A stretch of DNA of 64,000 nt from Rhizobium skierniewicense (GTDB taxonomy: Bacteria > Pseudomonadota > Alphaproteobacteria > Rhizobiales > Rhizobiaceae): the NCBI RefSeq assembly GCF_014196515.1, contig NZ_JACIDV010000002.1, positions 310,001 to 374,000 of the forward strand, given 5' to 3'. This document shows positions 54,351-63,900 of this stretch, one piece after another. The translations under genes and the position numbers were made by a program. Positions within the stretch are counted from its first letter, which is position 1; every line of letters begins with the position of its first letter. The notes beneath the pieces are model-generated. The model was given only the letters and a program-made list of their open reading frames with translations. It made no database searches and was not told the DNA's origin.

Positions 54351-55286
54351 TCAACCCTTCATCATTCTCAAAATATGCATGGCTGCCGATTCCGCCAGCC
54401 CTTCCAGATCATAACCACCTTCAAGCAGGCTGACGACCCGGTTGGCGGCAAATTTGTCGGCCATCTCCAGAATTCGCCCCGTTGCCCAGTCGAAATCCTC
54501 ACCCACCAGATTGATCTGCGCCAGCGGATCGCGGTGATGCGCATCGAAACCCGCCGAGATGATGATAAGATCGGGGGAGAAATCGGCAAGCGCTGGAAGA
54601 ACGCGGGATTTGAATGCTTCGCGAAAGTGGTCGCTGCCGGTGTTGGGCGAAAGTGGGGCGTTGACGACGTTGTTCTTGATGCCTGTCTCGCGTTTGTCAC
54701 CACTCCAGGGATAGAGCGGCATCTGGTGTGTGGAGCAGAAGAGAACGGATGTATCGTTCCAGAAAATATCCTGTGTCCCGTTGCCGTGGTGGACATCCCA
54801 ATCCACGATAGCGACGCGTTCCGCGCCATAGGTCTTCTGCGCATGGCGCGCTGCAATGGCGGCATTGTTGAACAGACAAAAGCCCATGGCTTTTTCCGTC
54901 TCGGCATGGTGGCCGGGTGGCCGGCTGGCGACGAAGACGTTATCGGCTGCGCCGCTGAACACATCGTCCACCGCCGCCATCGCAGCACCGATGCCGGTCA
55001 GCGCCGCCTGAAGGCTTTTGGGTGAAGCATAGGTATCGGCCTCGATGCGATTGATCTCGCCGTCCTCTTCCGGGATTTGTCGCATGACGGAGATGAGATG
55101 GCTTTCCGGGTGCGCCAGAAGCACGGCATCCTCATTTGCCTGCGGCGCCTCCTTCCGGTCCAACCGTTCGAAATTCGGATGCTCCAGTGCGATGTTGAGC
55201 GAACGCAGCCGGTCAGGGCGCTCAGGGTGCCCTTCCGGTGTTATGTGTTCCAGGAATATCGGGTGCTCGTAAAGCCGTGTGGCCAT
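54351..55286 (-). CDS. Histone deacetylase family protein (acetoin utilisation-like)
   Basis: The 311-residue zinc hydrolase has [19 protein letters not shown] near the start, [20 protein letters not shown] near 135, [18 protein letters not shown] near 175 and [20 protein letters not shown] near 260, with the His and Asp residues that bind zinc and act in catalysis. Bacterial members act on acetylated polyamines, proteins or acetoin-related substrates; which is not clear. AGGAG precedes ATG 55286, 31 nt after bioY. xseB follows with 2 nt between. Confidence 0.92.
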   Translation of the reverse strand: MATRLYEHPIFLEHITPEGHPERPDRLRSLNIALEHPNFERLDRKEAPQANEDAVLLAHPESHLISVMRQIPEEDGEINRIEADTYASPKSLQAALTGIGAAMAAVDDVFSGAADNVFVASRPPGHHAETEKAMGFCLFNNAAIAARHAQKTYGAERVAIVDWDVHHGNGTQDIFWNDTSVLFCSTHQMPLYPWSGDKRETGIKNNVVNAPLSPNTGSDHFREAFKSRVLPALADFSPDLIIISAGFDAHHRDPLAQINLVGEDFDWATGRILEMADKFAANRVVSLLEGGYDLEGLAESAAMHILRMMKG

Positions 55287-55317
55287 GGCGGTGACTCCTG
55301 AACGGTTGTGTAGGGAA

Positions 55318-55881
55318 TTAAGCGCGCTGCGGCAGCAGGGGGTACCCGGCCATGACAGCACGACCAGCCAACGCAGCGAGGACCGCCTTGACGACATCAC
55401 CCGGAATGAACGCCATGGAGCCGATGAACGCCTTGGTGAAGCCGATGCCTGCTGCAAAACCGAGATAGGTGATGCCGAAAGCGTAAAGCACGATCACGCC
55501 ACCGGCGACACTGGCCAGAAAGAAGCCGACGCCCTGCGCGAGACCCGATTGATCGCGCTTCACCAAACGCTCCGAGAGATATCCGGTCGTGAAGGCTGCA
55601 GCGATCCAGCCGATCAGGAAGCCCGTCGTCGGCGTGTAGAAGATGGAAAGACCGCCACGACCGCCCGATAGCACCGGCAGGCCGATGGCGGCGATAAGAA
55701 TGGTGAGCAGTACGGCAAATGCCCCCCGTTTCGCGCCCAGCACCACACCGGCCAGCATGACGCCGAGCGATTGCGCGGTGATGGGAACGGGAATGAAACC
55801 AAGCGGGATGGGCGGCAGCAGGCCAAGCGCAATGATGATGGCCGAAAACAGCGAAATCAGAACGAGGTCACGCGTCTTCAT
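55318..55881 (-). CDS. bioY: Biotin transporter substrate-binding subunit BioY
   Basis: BioY is the membrane S-component that binds biotin in ECF-type transport. The 187-residue protein has about six hydrophobic helices, with the family patterns PVPITAQSLGVMLAGVVLGA and GLPVLSGGRGGLSIFYTPTT, then GFLIGWIAAAF. Its ATG overlaps the bioN stop (ATGA). Together with bioN and bioM this is the complete BioMNY system. The deacetylase-family gene starts 31 nt downstream on the same strand and may be read through. Confidence 0.95.
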   Translation of the reverse strand: MKTRDLVLISLFSAIIIALGLLPPIPLGFIPVPITAQSLGVMLAGVVLGAKRGAFAVLLTILIAAIGLPVLSGGRGGLSIFYTPTTGFLIGWIAAAFTTGYLSERLVKRDQSGLAQGVGFFLASVAGGVIVLYAFGITYLGFAAGIGFTKAFIGSMAFIPGDVVKAVLAALAGRAVMAGYPLLPQRA

Positions 55882-56510
55882 GGAACTCTCCCTTTTATGT
55901 CTTTTGAGGTTTGGCCTCTGAAACCGCGCGCGTCAATGGCATCCGCGATGGCATCGGCGTCCTTCAACGTCATAATGATGAGCGGGACCAGAATCGTATG
56001 CAGCCTGACCTTCATTCCGCGCGCGCGATGGGCATCGCGCAGCGTCTCGTATCGATTGATGACGTCCGGCACAAAACGCACGACGAGCCCAACGGCCAAG
56101 CCCACATCGGCGGCATTGGCAACGCCGATTTTTTCCAGTGGACGAAGCGCGAAGGTGATTTCATCCATGAACTGCGAGATGCTGACGCTCGCGGTTATAG
56201 CCGTTGCCAGCACCGTCAACGCCGTCAACCGCAGGAGGGCAATCGCTGCATCCAGCGCCGACATGAACAGGAAACTGAACAGCGCGATCACGGCAATCGT
56301 CAGCAAAACGGGCCGCAACCGTGCTACGGTTTCCTGAAACCCCAAATGCGCCTGCCATAGCACCACCGCCGCCATGAGAACCGCTGAGGAGAGGATGACT
56401 GGATCACGCGTCAGAAACAGGCCGATGCTGAAGAGCGCAAGGCCGAGTAGCTTGATGCGTGGCGAGATCCGGTAGAGCCAGCCGGTTCCTTCGACGTGGA
56501 GGCTTTTCAT
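55878..56510 (-). CDS. bioN: Energy-coupling factor transmembrane protein BioN
   Basis: BioN is the T-component that links BioY to the ATPase BioM. The 210-residue protein has four to five membrane helices and the two Ala-Arg-Gly coupling motifs of EcfT proteins, in AHRARGMKVRLHTI near residue 164 and DAIDARGFRG near 197. Its ATG overlaps the bioM stop and its TGA overlaps the bioY start, both as ATGA. Length and helices are normal for BioN. Confidence 0.93.
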   Translation of the reverse strand: MKSLHVEGTGWLYRISPRIKLLGLALFSIGLFLTRDPVILSSAVLMAAVVLWQAHLGFQETVARLRPVLLTIAVIALFSFLFMSALDAAIALLRLTALTVLATAITASVSISQFMDEITFALRPLEKIGVANAADVGLAVGLVVRFVPDVINRYETLRDAHRARGMKVRLHTILVPLIIMTLKDADAIADAIDARGFRGQTSKDIKGRVP

Positions 56511-57187
56511 GTGAGCGCAAGCTTCCGGTAAAGCTGAATGGCGTCGGTGGGAGAGGTATCGGCGTGCAGTCTGTTTCGATGAAACACAAGCACGCGGTCG
56601 AAAGTCTCCAAGAGCGGCAGGTCGTGGGTAATGACGATCAGATCCTGTTCCAGCGCCACCATCGTCCGCTCAACCAGCGCGCGGTTCTTTAGGTCCAGTT
56701 GGTTCGTCGGCTCGTCCATGATGAGGATTTTCGGACGTGTGATGGTCAGCGCCGCCAAAGCGGAGAGCTGCAATTCCCCACCAGATAGTTCGTGTGCGCG
56801 ACGCTGGCTTAGATGCGGGATATCAAAACGCTGCAAAATGGCATCCACCGCCTCATCGATGGTCGAGCTCTTCAGTCCCTTGTTTTTCAATCCAAAAGCG
56901 ATGTCGTCACGAATAATCGGCAGGATGATCTGGTTTTGCGGGTTCTGGAAAATGAAGCCAACGTCCTTCAAGACCTCGGATGCGTCTTTGACCGTATCCA
57001 GCCCGTTGACGATGACACGGCCGCTGGTCGGCTTCGTCAGTCCGTTGATCATCCGCGCAAAGGTCGTCTTGCCGGACCCGTTGAGGCCGATCACGCCGAT
57101 GCGTCGTTCGGTCAGCGCAAGCGTCAGCGGCTCTACTGCCGCTCTGCCCTCGAAGGCTACGCCTGCTTCGTCAAAACGAATATCCAA
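56507..57187 (-). CDS. bioM: Biotin transport ATPase BioM
   Basis: BioM is the ATP-binding subunit of the biotin ECF transporter. Walker A is IGVIGLNGSGKTTFARMING, the signature is HELSGGELQLSALAAL and Walker B is KILIMDEPTNQLDLK, followed by the switch His in VITHDLPLLE. TTG 57187 is taken as the start because GGGGA lies 8 nt before it and it gives 226 residues; ATG 57265 has no ribosome site and would put a LexA-type box inside the gene. A BioR-like sequence lies at 57213-57222. Confidence 0.92.
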   Translation of the reverse strand: MDIRFDEAGVAFEGRAAVEPLTLALTERRIGVIGLNGSGKTTFARMINGLTKPTSGRVIVNGLDTVKDASEVLKDVGFIFQNPQNQIILPIIRDDIAFGLKNKGLKSSTIDEAVDAILQRFDIPHLSQRRAHELSGGELQLSALAALTITRPKILIMDEPTNQLDLKNRALVERTMVALEQDLIVITHDLPLLETFDRVLVFHRNRLHADTSPTDAIQLYRKLALT

Positions 57188-57212
57188 CTGCTGGTCCCCG
57201 AAATATGTCCCG

Positions 57213-57222
57213 GTTTCTATAA
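57213..57222. promoter_or_regulatory. Possible BioR operator upstream of bioMNY
   Basis: GTTTCTATAA differs at two positions from the TTATCTATAA-type palindrome bound by BioR, the biotin repressor of many alphaproteobacteria. It lies 26 nt before the chosen bioM start. Confidence 0.35.
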
Positions 57223-57248
57223 ACGGATGGGAGGGCAAACGAAACAAG

Positions 57249-57263
57249 GAACAAAAAAAGAAC
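57249..57263 (+). promoter_or_regulatory. LexA-type SOS box upstream of the YcaQ-like gene
   Basis: The sequence GAACAAAAAAAGAAC is exactly GAAC-N7-GAAC. It ends 36 nt before the ATG of the DNA glycosylase gene; TTGATT starts 2 nt after it and could be a -35. Confidence 0.65.
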
Positions 57264-57299
57264 ATTGATTTTTAAGGGATGTGACCATACGCTTTTGCC

Positions 57300-58490
57300 A
57301 TGGTGATCAGGATTTCGAACGAAGCAGCAAGACGTATTTTTCTGGCGCGACAGGGGCTATCCGCATCGCCCAGCCGCGCCATGGGCAAGGACGACTTGCT
57401 GAAACTCATCACCGATCTCGGCTTTGTGCAACTCGACAGCATCGCCACCGTGGAGCGGGCGCATCACCAGATCATTTTTTCCCGCAATCAGACCTACAAG
57501 CGTCACCATCTGACAGAACTGCTGGAGAAAGACCGGGCGCTGTTCGAACACTGGACGCATGACGCCTCGATCCTGCCGGCGACCTTCTACCCCTATTGGA
57601 AACACCGCTTCCGCCGCCGTGAGCCGATCATTCAGGAACGCTGGCGTAACTGGCACGGGGAGGGGTTCGATTCGGCCTTCGAGGAAACCTATCGTCGCAT
57701 CGCCGAAAACGGCCCCACCATGTCACGCGACATGAAAGCGCAGGGGCATCAATCCGGCGGCTGGTGGAACTGGCATCCATCGAAAACGGCACTGGAATAT
57801 CTGTGGCACACCGGCAAGCTGGCCGTGGCTGGCCGCGTCAATTTCCAGAAGGTCTATGATCTCGCGGAACGGGTCATTCCACCTGTGCATCACGACCTTG
57901 AAGTGCCTCACCACGAATTCCTGGACTGGGCCTGCCGGGAAGCGCTGACGCGGCTCGGTTTTGCCACCTCGGGCGAGCTTGCCGCCTTTTTCGATATCGT
58001 CACGCCGCAGGAAGCGCGGGCATGGGTGACAGATCATCGCGACGAACTCTGCGAGGTCTCGCTCGCTTCCTGCGACGGGGAAAAGGCGCGCGTTTCCTAT
58101 GCCTTCGAAGGGTTTGCCGGGGAGACGGACGCCAATATCGAGGCTCCCAACCGCATCCGTGTCCTCAGCCCGTTTGATCCGCTTCTGCGCAACCGCGCCC
58201 GCACGGAACGCTTGTTTGGCTTTTACTACCGTATCGAGGTTTTCGTGCCGGAGCCGAAACGGCAATACGGCTACTACGTCTTCCCGCTTCTGGAAGCGGA
58301 TCGCCTCATCGGCCGCATCGACATGAAGGCGGAGCGTAAGGGCGGTAGGCTGGATGTGAAGCGCCTTTGGCTTGAAAAGGGCGTGCTCGCGACGTCGGGA
58401 CGTCTGGCAAAGCTGGATGCCGAGTTGAACCGCCTTGCTAAGTTCACGGGTGTGGAAACCGTTCGGTATCTGGATGGCTGGCTGGGGTAG
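57300..58490 (+). CDS. YcaQ-like DNA glycosylase (HTH_42 family)
   Basis: The 396-residue protein belongs to the winged-helix family of AlkZ and YcaQ (AlkX), which remove alkylated bases and open some interstrand crosslinks. The catalytic QxD motif of the YcaQ branch is seen in GFVQLDSIATVERAHHQIIF near residue 42. Further blocks are LFEHWTHDASILPATFYPYW, LLRNRARTERLFGFYYRIEV and YGYYVFPLLEADRLIGRIDM. ATG 57300 has no ribosome site, so the mRNA may be leaderless. A perfect LexA-type box lies just upstream, which fits a repair role. Confidence 0.9.
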   Translation: MVIRISNEAARRIFLARQGLSASPSRAMGKDDLLKLITDLGFVQLDSIATVERAHHQIIFSRNQTYKRHHLTELLEKDRALFEHWTHDASILPATFYPYWKHRFRRREPIIQERWRNWHGEGFDSAFEETYRRIAENGPTMSRDMKAQGHQSGGWWNWHPSKTALEYLWHTGKLAVAGRVNFQKVYDLAERVIPPVHHDLEVPHHEFLDWACREALTRLGFATSGELAAFFDIVTPQEARAWVTDHRDELCEVSLASCDGEKARVSYAFEGFAGETDANIEAPNRIRVLSPFDPLLRNRARTERLFGFYYRIEVFVPEPKRQYGYYVFPLLEADRLIGRIDMKAERKGGRLDVKRLWLEKGVLATSGRLAKLDAELNRLAKFTGVETVRYLDGWLG

Positions 58491-58518
58491 AGCGATCAGC
58501 GGTGAATGACACAACCCC

Positions 58519-58544
58519 GTCGCCCCGGCTCAAGGCCGGGTGAC
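58519..58544. repeat. Short GC-rich palindrome between ycaQ-like gene and ribB
   Basis: GTCGCCCCGGC and GCCGGGTGAC form an imperfect stem around TCAAG. Palindromes of this kind recur between genes in rhizobia; here, between convergent genes, it may serve as a terminator. Confidence 0.5.
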
Positions 58545-58559
58545 AAGATGCGCGGCAAA

Positions 58560-59660
58560 TCATCCGATATCTGTCGAGCTGATCTCGATGCCAAAACCTT
58601 CGAGGCCGACATAGTGGCGCTCGCGGGAGGTTAGAAGCTTGATCGACGTGATGCCGAGTTCTTTCAGGATTTGCGCACCGAGGCCGATTTCCAGCCATTC
58701 GTCGTCGCGTGACCGGGCCTGCACGTGGGCTTCATCAGGATCGCGGGATTTGCGTCGTCCTGCGACCTGTCCGACCCCGACCGATCCTTCACGCAAGTAG
58801 ATGATGACGCCGCGCCCTTCGGCTGCGATCTTTTCCATGTAGTGGTGAACCGGCTTCTTCTTGCCAAAGATGTCGTCGGCCACGTTTTCGGGATGCAGGC
58901 GCACAGGAATATCGACGCCATCGCGAATATCGCCAAAAATGACAGCCATATGCTCCATCGGATCCCAGGGCAGGGAGTAGGTCTGCGCCTTTGCAGGGCC
59001 AAATGGCGTTTCGAGCGTAAACTCGCTTTCCTTTTCGACCAGTGTTTCCTTGCGCTGGCGATAGGCGATGAGATCGGCAACCGAAACCTGCTTCATCCCA
59101 TGTGTGTCGGCAAAGGCGGAAACTTGAGGGCCGCGCATGACGGTGCCGTCATCATTGACGAGTTCGCTGATGACGCCGATCAATGGAAGGCCGGCCAGCT
59201 TGCACAGATCGACGGCAGCTTCCGTATGCCCGGAGCGCATCAAAACCCCGCCTTCTCGCGAAATCAGCGGGAAGATGTGGCCAGGGCGGGTAAAATCGGC
59301 CGCGCCCGCATTGGGATTTGCCAGGTTGCGAACCGTCACATTGCGGTCGCTGGCGGAAATACCGGTCGTGGTGCCGTGCTTGAAGTCCACCGAAACCGTA
59401 AAGGCAGTCGTATGCGCGCTATCATTTTCCGCGACCATGGCGTTGAGGTTGAGGCGTTTTGCCTCGTCCCGTGGCATGGGCGCGCAGACAATTCCGGATG
59501 TGTGGCGCACGATGAAGGCCATCTTTTCCGGCGTGCAATGCACGGCGGCAACAATCAGATCGCCTTCGTTTTCGCGGTCGTCATCATCCATGACCACAAC
59601 GATTTCGCCAGCCTCAAAGGCTCGGATAGCTTCAACAACACGCTTCTGATCATATGCCAT
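58560..59660 (-). CDS. ribB: 3,4-dihydroxy-2-butanone 4-phosphate synthase with degenerate GTP cyclohydrolase II domain
   Basis: The N-terminal half (residues 1-205) makes the four-carbon riboflavin precursor from ribulose 5-phosphate: VVVMDDDDRENEGDLIVAA, FIVRHTSGIVCAPMPRDEA and SREGGVLMRSGHTEAAVDL are intact. The C-terminal half (206-366) has the RibA fold but lacks its zinc Cys residues (the segment is VRLHPENVADDIFGKKKP) and the catalytic Arg region reads REGSVGVGQ. It is thus expected to be inactive as GTP cyclohydrolase II, the arrangement called RibBX. It starts 9 nt after aroC. No FMN riboswitch is visible. Confidence 0.93.
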   Translation of the reverse strand: MAYDQKRVVEAIRAFEAGEIVVVMDDDDRENEGDLIVAAVHCTPEKMAFIVRHTSGIVCAPMPRDEAKRLNLNAMVAENDSAHTTAFTVSVDFKHGTTTGISASDRNVTVRNLANPNAGAADFTRPGHIFPLISREGGVLMRSGHTEAAVDLCKLAGLPLIGVISELVNDDGTVMRGPQVSAFADTHGMKQVSVADLIAYRQRKETLVEKESEFTLETPFGPAKAQTYSLPWDPMEHMAVIFGDIRDGVDIPVRLHPENVADDIFGKKKPVHHYMEKIAAEGRGVIIYLREGSVGVGQVAGRRKSRDPDEAHVQARSRDDEWLEIGLGAQILKELGITSIKLLTSRERHYVGLEGFGIEISSTDIG

Positions 59661-59669
59661 GCTAAGTTC

Positions 59670-60767
59670 CTACTTCAAACGCCCGGTCTGGCCGCGGTCT
59701 CTGAGATAATGATCGGCAACCGTGCAGGCTACCATAGCTTCACCGATCGGCACGGCGCGGATGCCCACGCATGGGTCATGACGACCCTTGGTGCGCACGT
59801 CGACATTGTTGCCATCAGCATCGATGGATTGGCGCTCGGTCAAAATGGAAGAGGTCGGCTTGATCGCAAAGCGTGCGACAATGGGCTGGCCCGTCGCGAT
59901 GCCGCCGAGAATGCCGCCGGCATGGTTGGACAGGAAAAGCGGCTTGCCGTCATCGCCCATCCGCATTTCATCGGCGTTTTCCTCGCCTGTCAGTTCGGCA
60001 GAGGCAAACCCTTCGCCAATCTCCACGCCTTTAACGGCGTTGATGGACATCAGATTGGAGGCAATATCCTGATCGAGTTTGGCGTAGATCGGTGCGCCGA
60101 TACCGGCAGGCACGCCTTCCGCCACCACTTCGATGACGGCGCCGATGGAGGAGCCTGCCTTGCGAATGCCATCCAGATACGCTTCCCACACCGGAACCAT
60201 CTCCGCATCCGGGCAGAAAAACGGGTTTTGATCGACCTGTGCCCAATCCCAGTTGGCGCGGTTGATCTTGTGTTTGCCGATCTGCACCATCGCGCCGCGA
60301 ACGTTAAGGCTCGGTACGACCTTGCGGGCCAGTGCGCCAGCGGCAACACGGGCGGCTGTTTCGCGGGCAGAAGAGCGTCCGCCGCCGCGATAATCGCGAA
60401 TGCCGTATTTCAGATCATAGGTAAAATCGGCGTGGCCGGGACGGAAACTGCGGGCGATCTCGCCGTAATCCTTGGAGCGCTGGTCAGTGTTCTCGATCAT
60501 CATGGACACAGGCGTGCCTGTGGTGATCATCGTCTCACCGTCCGCATCCATCATGACGCCGGAGAGCACCTTGACGATATCGTCTTCACGCCGCTGGGTG
60601 ACAAAACGGTTCTGGCCCGGCTTGCGCTTGTCCATCCAGGACTGGACTTCCGAGAGCGTAAAGCGAATGCCCGGAGGGCAGCCATCGATCACGCAGCCAA
60701 GGGCCGGGCCGTGGCTCTCGCCCCAGGTGGACACACGAAAGAGATAACCAAATGTATTATGCGACAT
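59670..60767 (-). CDS. aroC: Chorismate synthase
   Basis: AroC makes chorismate from EPSP with reduced FMN, the last step of the shikimate pathway. The start [20 protein letters not shown] is a family signature, and [40 protein letters not shown] and [20 protein letters not shown] follow. ATG 60767 gives 365 residues; the longer start at 60800 is not conserved. ribB follows after 9 nt. The EPSP synthase gene is at 19-20 kb, so the pathway genes are dispersed. Confidence 0.96.
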   Translation of the reverse strand: MSHNTFGYLFRVSTWGESHGPALGCVIDGCPPGIRFTLSEVQSWMDKRKPGQNRFVTQRREDDIVKVLSGVMMDADGETMITTGTPVSMMIENTDQRSKDYGEIARSFRPGHADFTYDLKYGIRDYRGGGRSSARETAARVAAGALARKVVPSLNVRGAMVQIGKHKINRANWDWAQVDQNPFFCPDAEMVPVWEAYLDGIRKAGSSIGAVIEVVAEGVPAGIGAPIYAKLDQDIASNLMSINAVKGVEIGEGFASAELTGEENADEMRMGDDGKPLFLSNHAGGILGGIATGQPIVARFAIKPTSSILTERQSIDADGNNVDVRTKGRHDPCVGIRAVPIGEAMVACTVADHYLRDRGQTGRLK

Positions 60768-60908
60768 AGAACCAGACCGAACCAGCAGCATTCCAGACAC
60801 GGAATACGTTTTTAAAAAGAAGCGGGTTTGTCATAGTGTAAAAGATGGCAGGGACGAAAGCCTTATTTCACCAATTCGGTTCGCATTGATGGGTGACGAG
60901 TGTGTTCC

Positions 60909-63900
60909 TCAGGAAACCTGGCGCCACTCCTGTGCGCTGGCGAATGCCGAGAAATCCTGTGGCGCAAGCGGTCGGGCAAAGGCATAGCCTTGCAAAATGT
61001 CGCAGCCCAATTGTTTCAGCAACACCGCATGCTCCTGTGTTTCCACACCTTCGGCCACGGTCTCGACGCCCAGCGAATGGGCAATGTCGATAATGGAGCT
61101 GACCAGTGACCGCTCCTGTGGCGAGGTGAGAATGGGCATGACAAGTTGTCTGTCGATCTTCAGACGCTTCGGCTTCAGGCGCAAAAGGCTGATGATGGAC
61201 GTGTGGCCGGTGCCGAAATCGTCGATTTCGATCTCAATGCCCAAAGCCTTGATGCGGTCGATATTGCCGGTGGCCACATCCTCGTGCTCGTCGAGGAAGA
61301 TCGCCTCCACCAGTTCGAAGGTGATTTCGCCAGGCCCGATCGGGAGAGTGCTGAGACTTTCAATGAGGTGATCGTCATGCAGGCGGCGAACCGAGACGTT
61401 GACCGAGACGCGCGGCACGTCGATGCCCTTCATGCGCCAGATGTCCTTGTCATGAAGAGCCTGCTGCAAGACGAGATGGTCGATCTTCGATACGACATTG
61501 AGTTCTTCAGCGATCTTCAGGAACTTGTCCGGCGTCAGAATGCCTCTGACGGGATGGCGCCATCGAACCAGAGCCTCCACACCCGTCATTTCAAGCGAGT
61601 TGGCGCAAAATTGCGGCTGGTACCAGGTTTCGAACTCGCCGTTCTCCAGGCCGACCAGAATTTCGTCGGCGATTTTCCTATGGTTGATGATTTCGGCCTG
61701 AAGGTTCTGGGTGAAGAACTCGTATCGGTTTCGGCCCGTCGCCTTGGCGCGGTAAAGTGCAAGATCGGCATTGATGAGGGTTGCTCGCGCATCCACCGTG
61801 GTCCCATCTCCAAACGCGATGCCAATGGACACCCCGTAACGACAGGTGAAGCCGGCAAATTCGAAAGGTTGGCTGAAGGCTTCAATGATCTTCGTTGCGA
61901 TAGACTTGATGTGATCCTTGTCGCCGAGGTTTCGGATGAGAATGACGAACTCGTCGCCGCCGATGCGCGCTACCGTATCGTTTTCCGGTACGATGCTCCT
62001 CAAGATGCCGGCGGCATGGGCCAGCACGGCATCGCCTGCAGCATGACCCAGCGTATCGTTGATCTGCTTGAAGCGATCGAGATCGAGATGCAGGATCGCG
62101 TATGGCTTGGTTTCGTCGTTTGTCTGCAAAGACAAGGCATCCAGATCCTGATCGAACTTGCGACGGTTTGCGAGGCCGGTGAGCGGATCGTGAAGCGCAT
62201 TATGCTCGATGCGTGTCTTTGTCTGCTCCAACTCGGCATTTTTCGCTTCCGCATCGTTTTTCGCCGACTGAAGCTGGTCGGAAATCAGCACATCCGCTGT
62301 CACGTCGAAAGCGATACCGACGATTTTCTTTCGACCATCGCGGTGAACGTGGAGGCGACCGACGGCCTTCACATAGCGCAGGCTTCCATCCGGCAGGACG
62401 ACTCGATGAACGACAGCGCGGTAAGGGTCGGCTTCACTGATCAGGTTGTCGTCGAAAAGGCCGGCACGCTCCTCCAGCGCTAGGCAATTGAGGAAATCCT
62501 GCTGTGTCACGCGACGTTCCGGCTGCGGAGCTAACCCATACAGCTCGCACATGCGCTCGTTCCAGATCGCCAGAGAATAGTCGTGCGTAGCCTCCCATAT
62601 CCCGCAATTGTAGGATTCAAGCGCAAGGGTCAAACGCCCCGACAATTCTTCCAGCTCGTGCTCGCGGTTGGATAGTTCCTGTAAGGCAAGCTCCAGTTCA
62701 GCATTCTTGATGTCGCTGGTATCGCGCGATTCGCGCAGTTTCTGCGCCATCAACATGTCTGCGGTCACGTCCCAGATGATACCGGTGGTCTGGTGCGATC
62801 CGTCGGGTTTGATGTAGCTGGAACCAGCCGATCGCAGATATCGCACGGTACCGTCAACCACGGGAATTCTGTAGACCTCGGAAGAGGTTTGCTGTCCTCT
62901 GGAACATGTGAAGAAGAACCGCGCAGCCTTGGACCGGTCCCCCACCACAAGCGCAGTCAGCCACTCCGTTAGTAAAACACGTTTTTCCACCATGTGAAAA
63001 CCGTGCAGGCTCGCGGCTCGCTCATCGAGATAGCAACAGGACGTGTCGTTCTCGATTTCCCAGATCCCGATATTGGACGAATCCATCGCGAGTTTGAAAC
63101 GTTGGGAAAGCTCCACCAGTTTTGCCTCGCGAAGACGCAACGTCTTGATGTTGCGGTTGCGTTCCGACAGCAGCAATGCGGCGACGATGATGGGCAGCAG
63201 CATGGAGGCGACGGCGATCACGAGGGTGGCTTGCAAGGACTGACTGGTCTTCGGTGCCGCTCCCCATCCCAACGCAGGTGTTGCACGGATCTCCCAATCG
63301 GTCCCATCCAGATCAATAGCCTTGACGAACGGGTCTTCGCCCGCTGGACCAACGTCGCCTGCCACCGTGGTATTTGTCAGCTTGTCTCGAATCTCGAATC
63401 GCATGTCGCCGGATGTCCCGGATGCGTATCCGATGCCGTCCAGCATTCTGCGCCAATCGATGAGGCCGGGTATTGCGCCCGATACCTCCCCGCCCGACTT
63501 GACGGGAACGATCAACAACAACGTGCCGTTCGGTCCCGTCTCGATGATCGGTTGCCAATCGTTCTTCGTCTCGGATACAGCCTCAAGTCGGACCAGTCGG
63601 TCGCTCAAGATGGCATCCAGGGTCTCGTGTGGGAGGCTTGCCGGTGATGGGGCGGGATAAAACTGTTGAAGCTTGAGATGGGGTGCAAAGCCGATACCCA
63701 CGAAATGCGGGTTCTGCGCAAGATGGTGATCAGCCATTGCACTGAAATCCTGCGGAGTGGCTGCCGGGTTTATGGTGGTGAAATGGGCCAGCGCCTTCAG
63801 CGTGGTAACATCCTGACGGATGCGCGTGACCAGCCTGTCATGCAAAAGGGTAACGGCACGCTCGAGATCGTCCGTCGTCCCATCGCGATGGGCAGTCTCT

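Noticed and set aside
58725-60815. Open frame of almost 700 codons on the + strand opposite ribB and aroC
   Set aside because: Both minus-strand genes are complete and conserved; the + frame is a by-product of high-GC codon bias and has no recognisable protein pattern.
60768-60908. FMN riboswitch for the aroC-ribB unit
   Set aside because: None of the conserved FMN aptamer segments is visible upstream of aroC or in the 9 nt before ribB.
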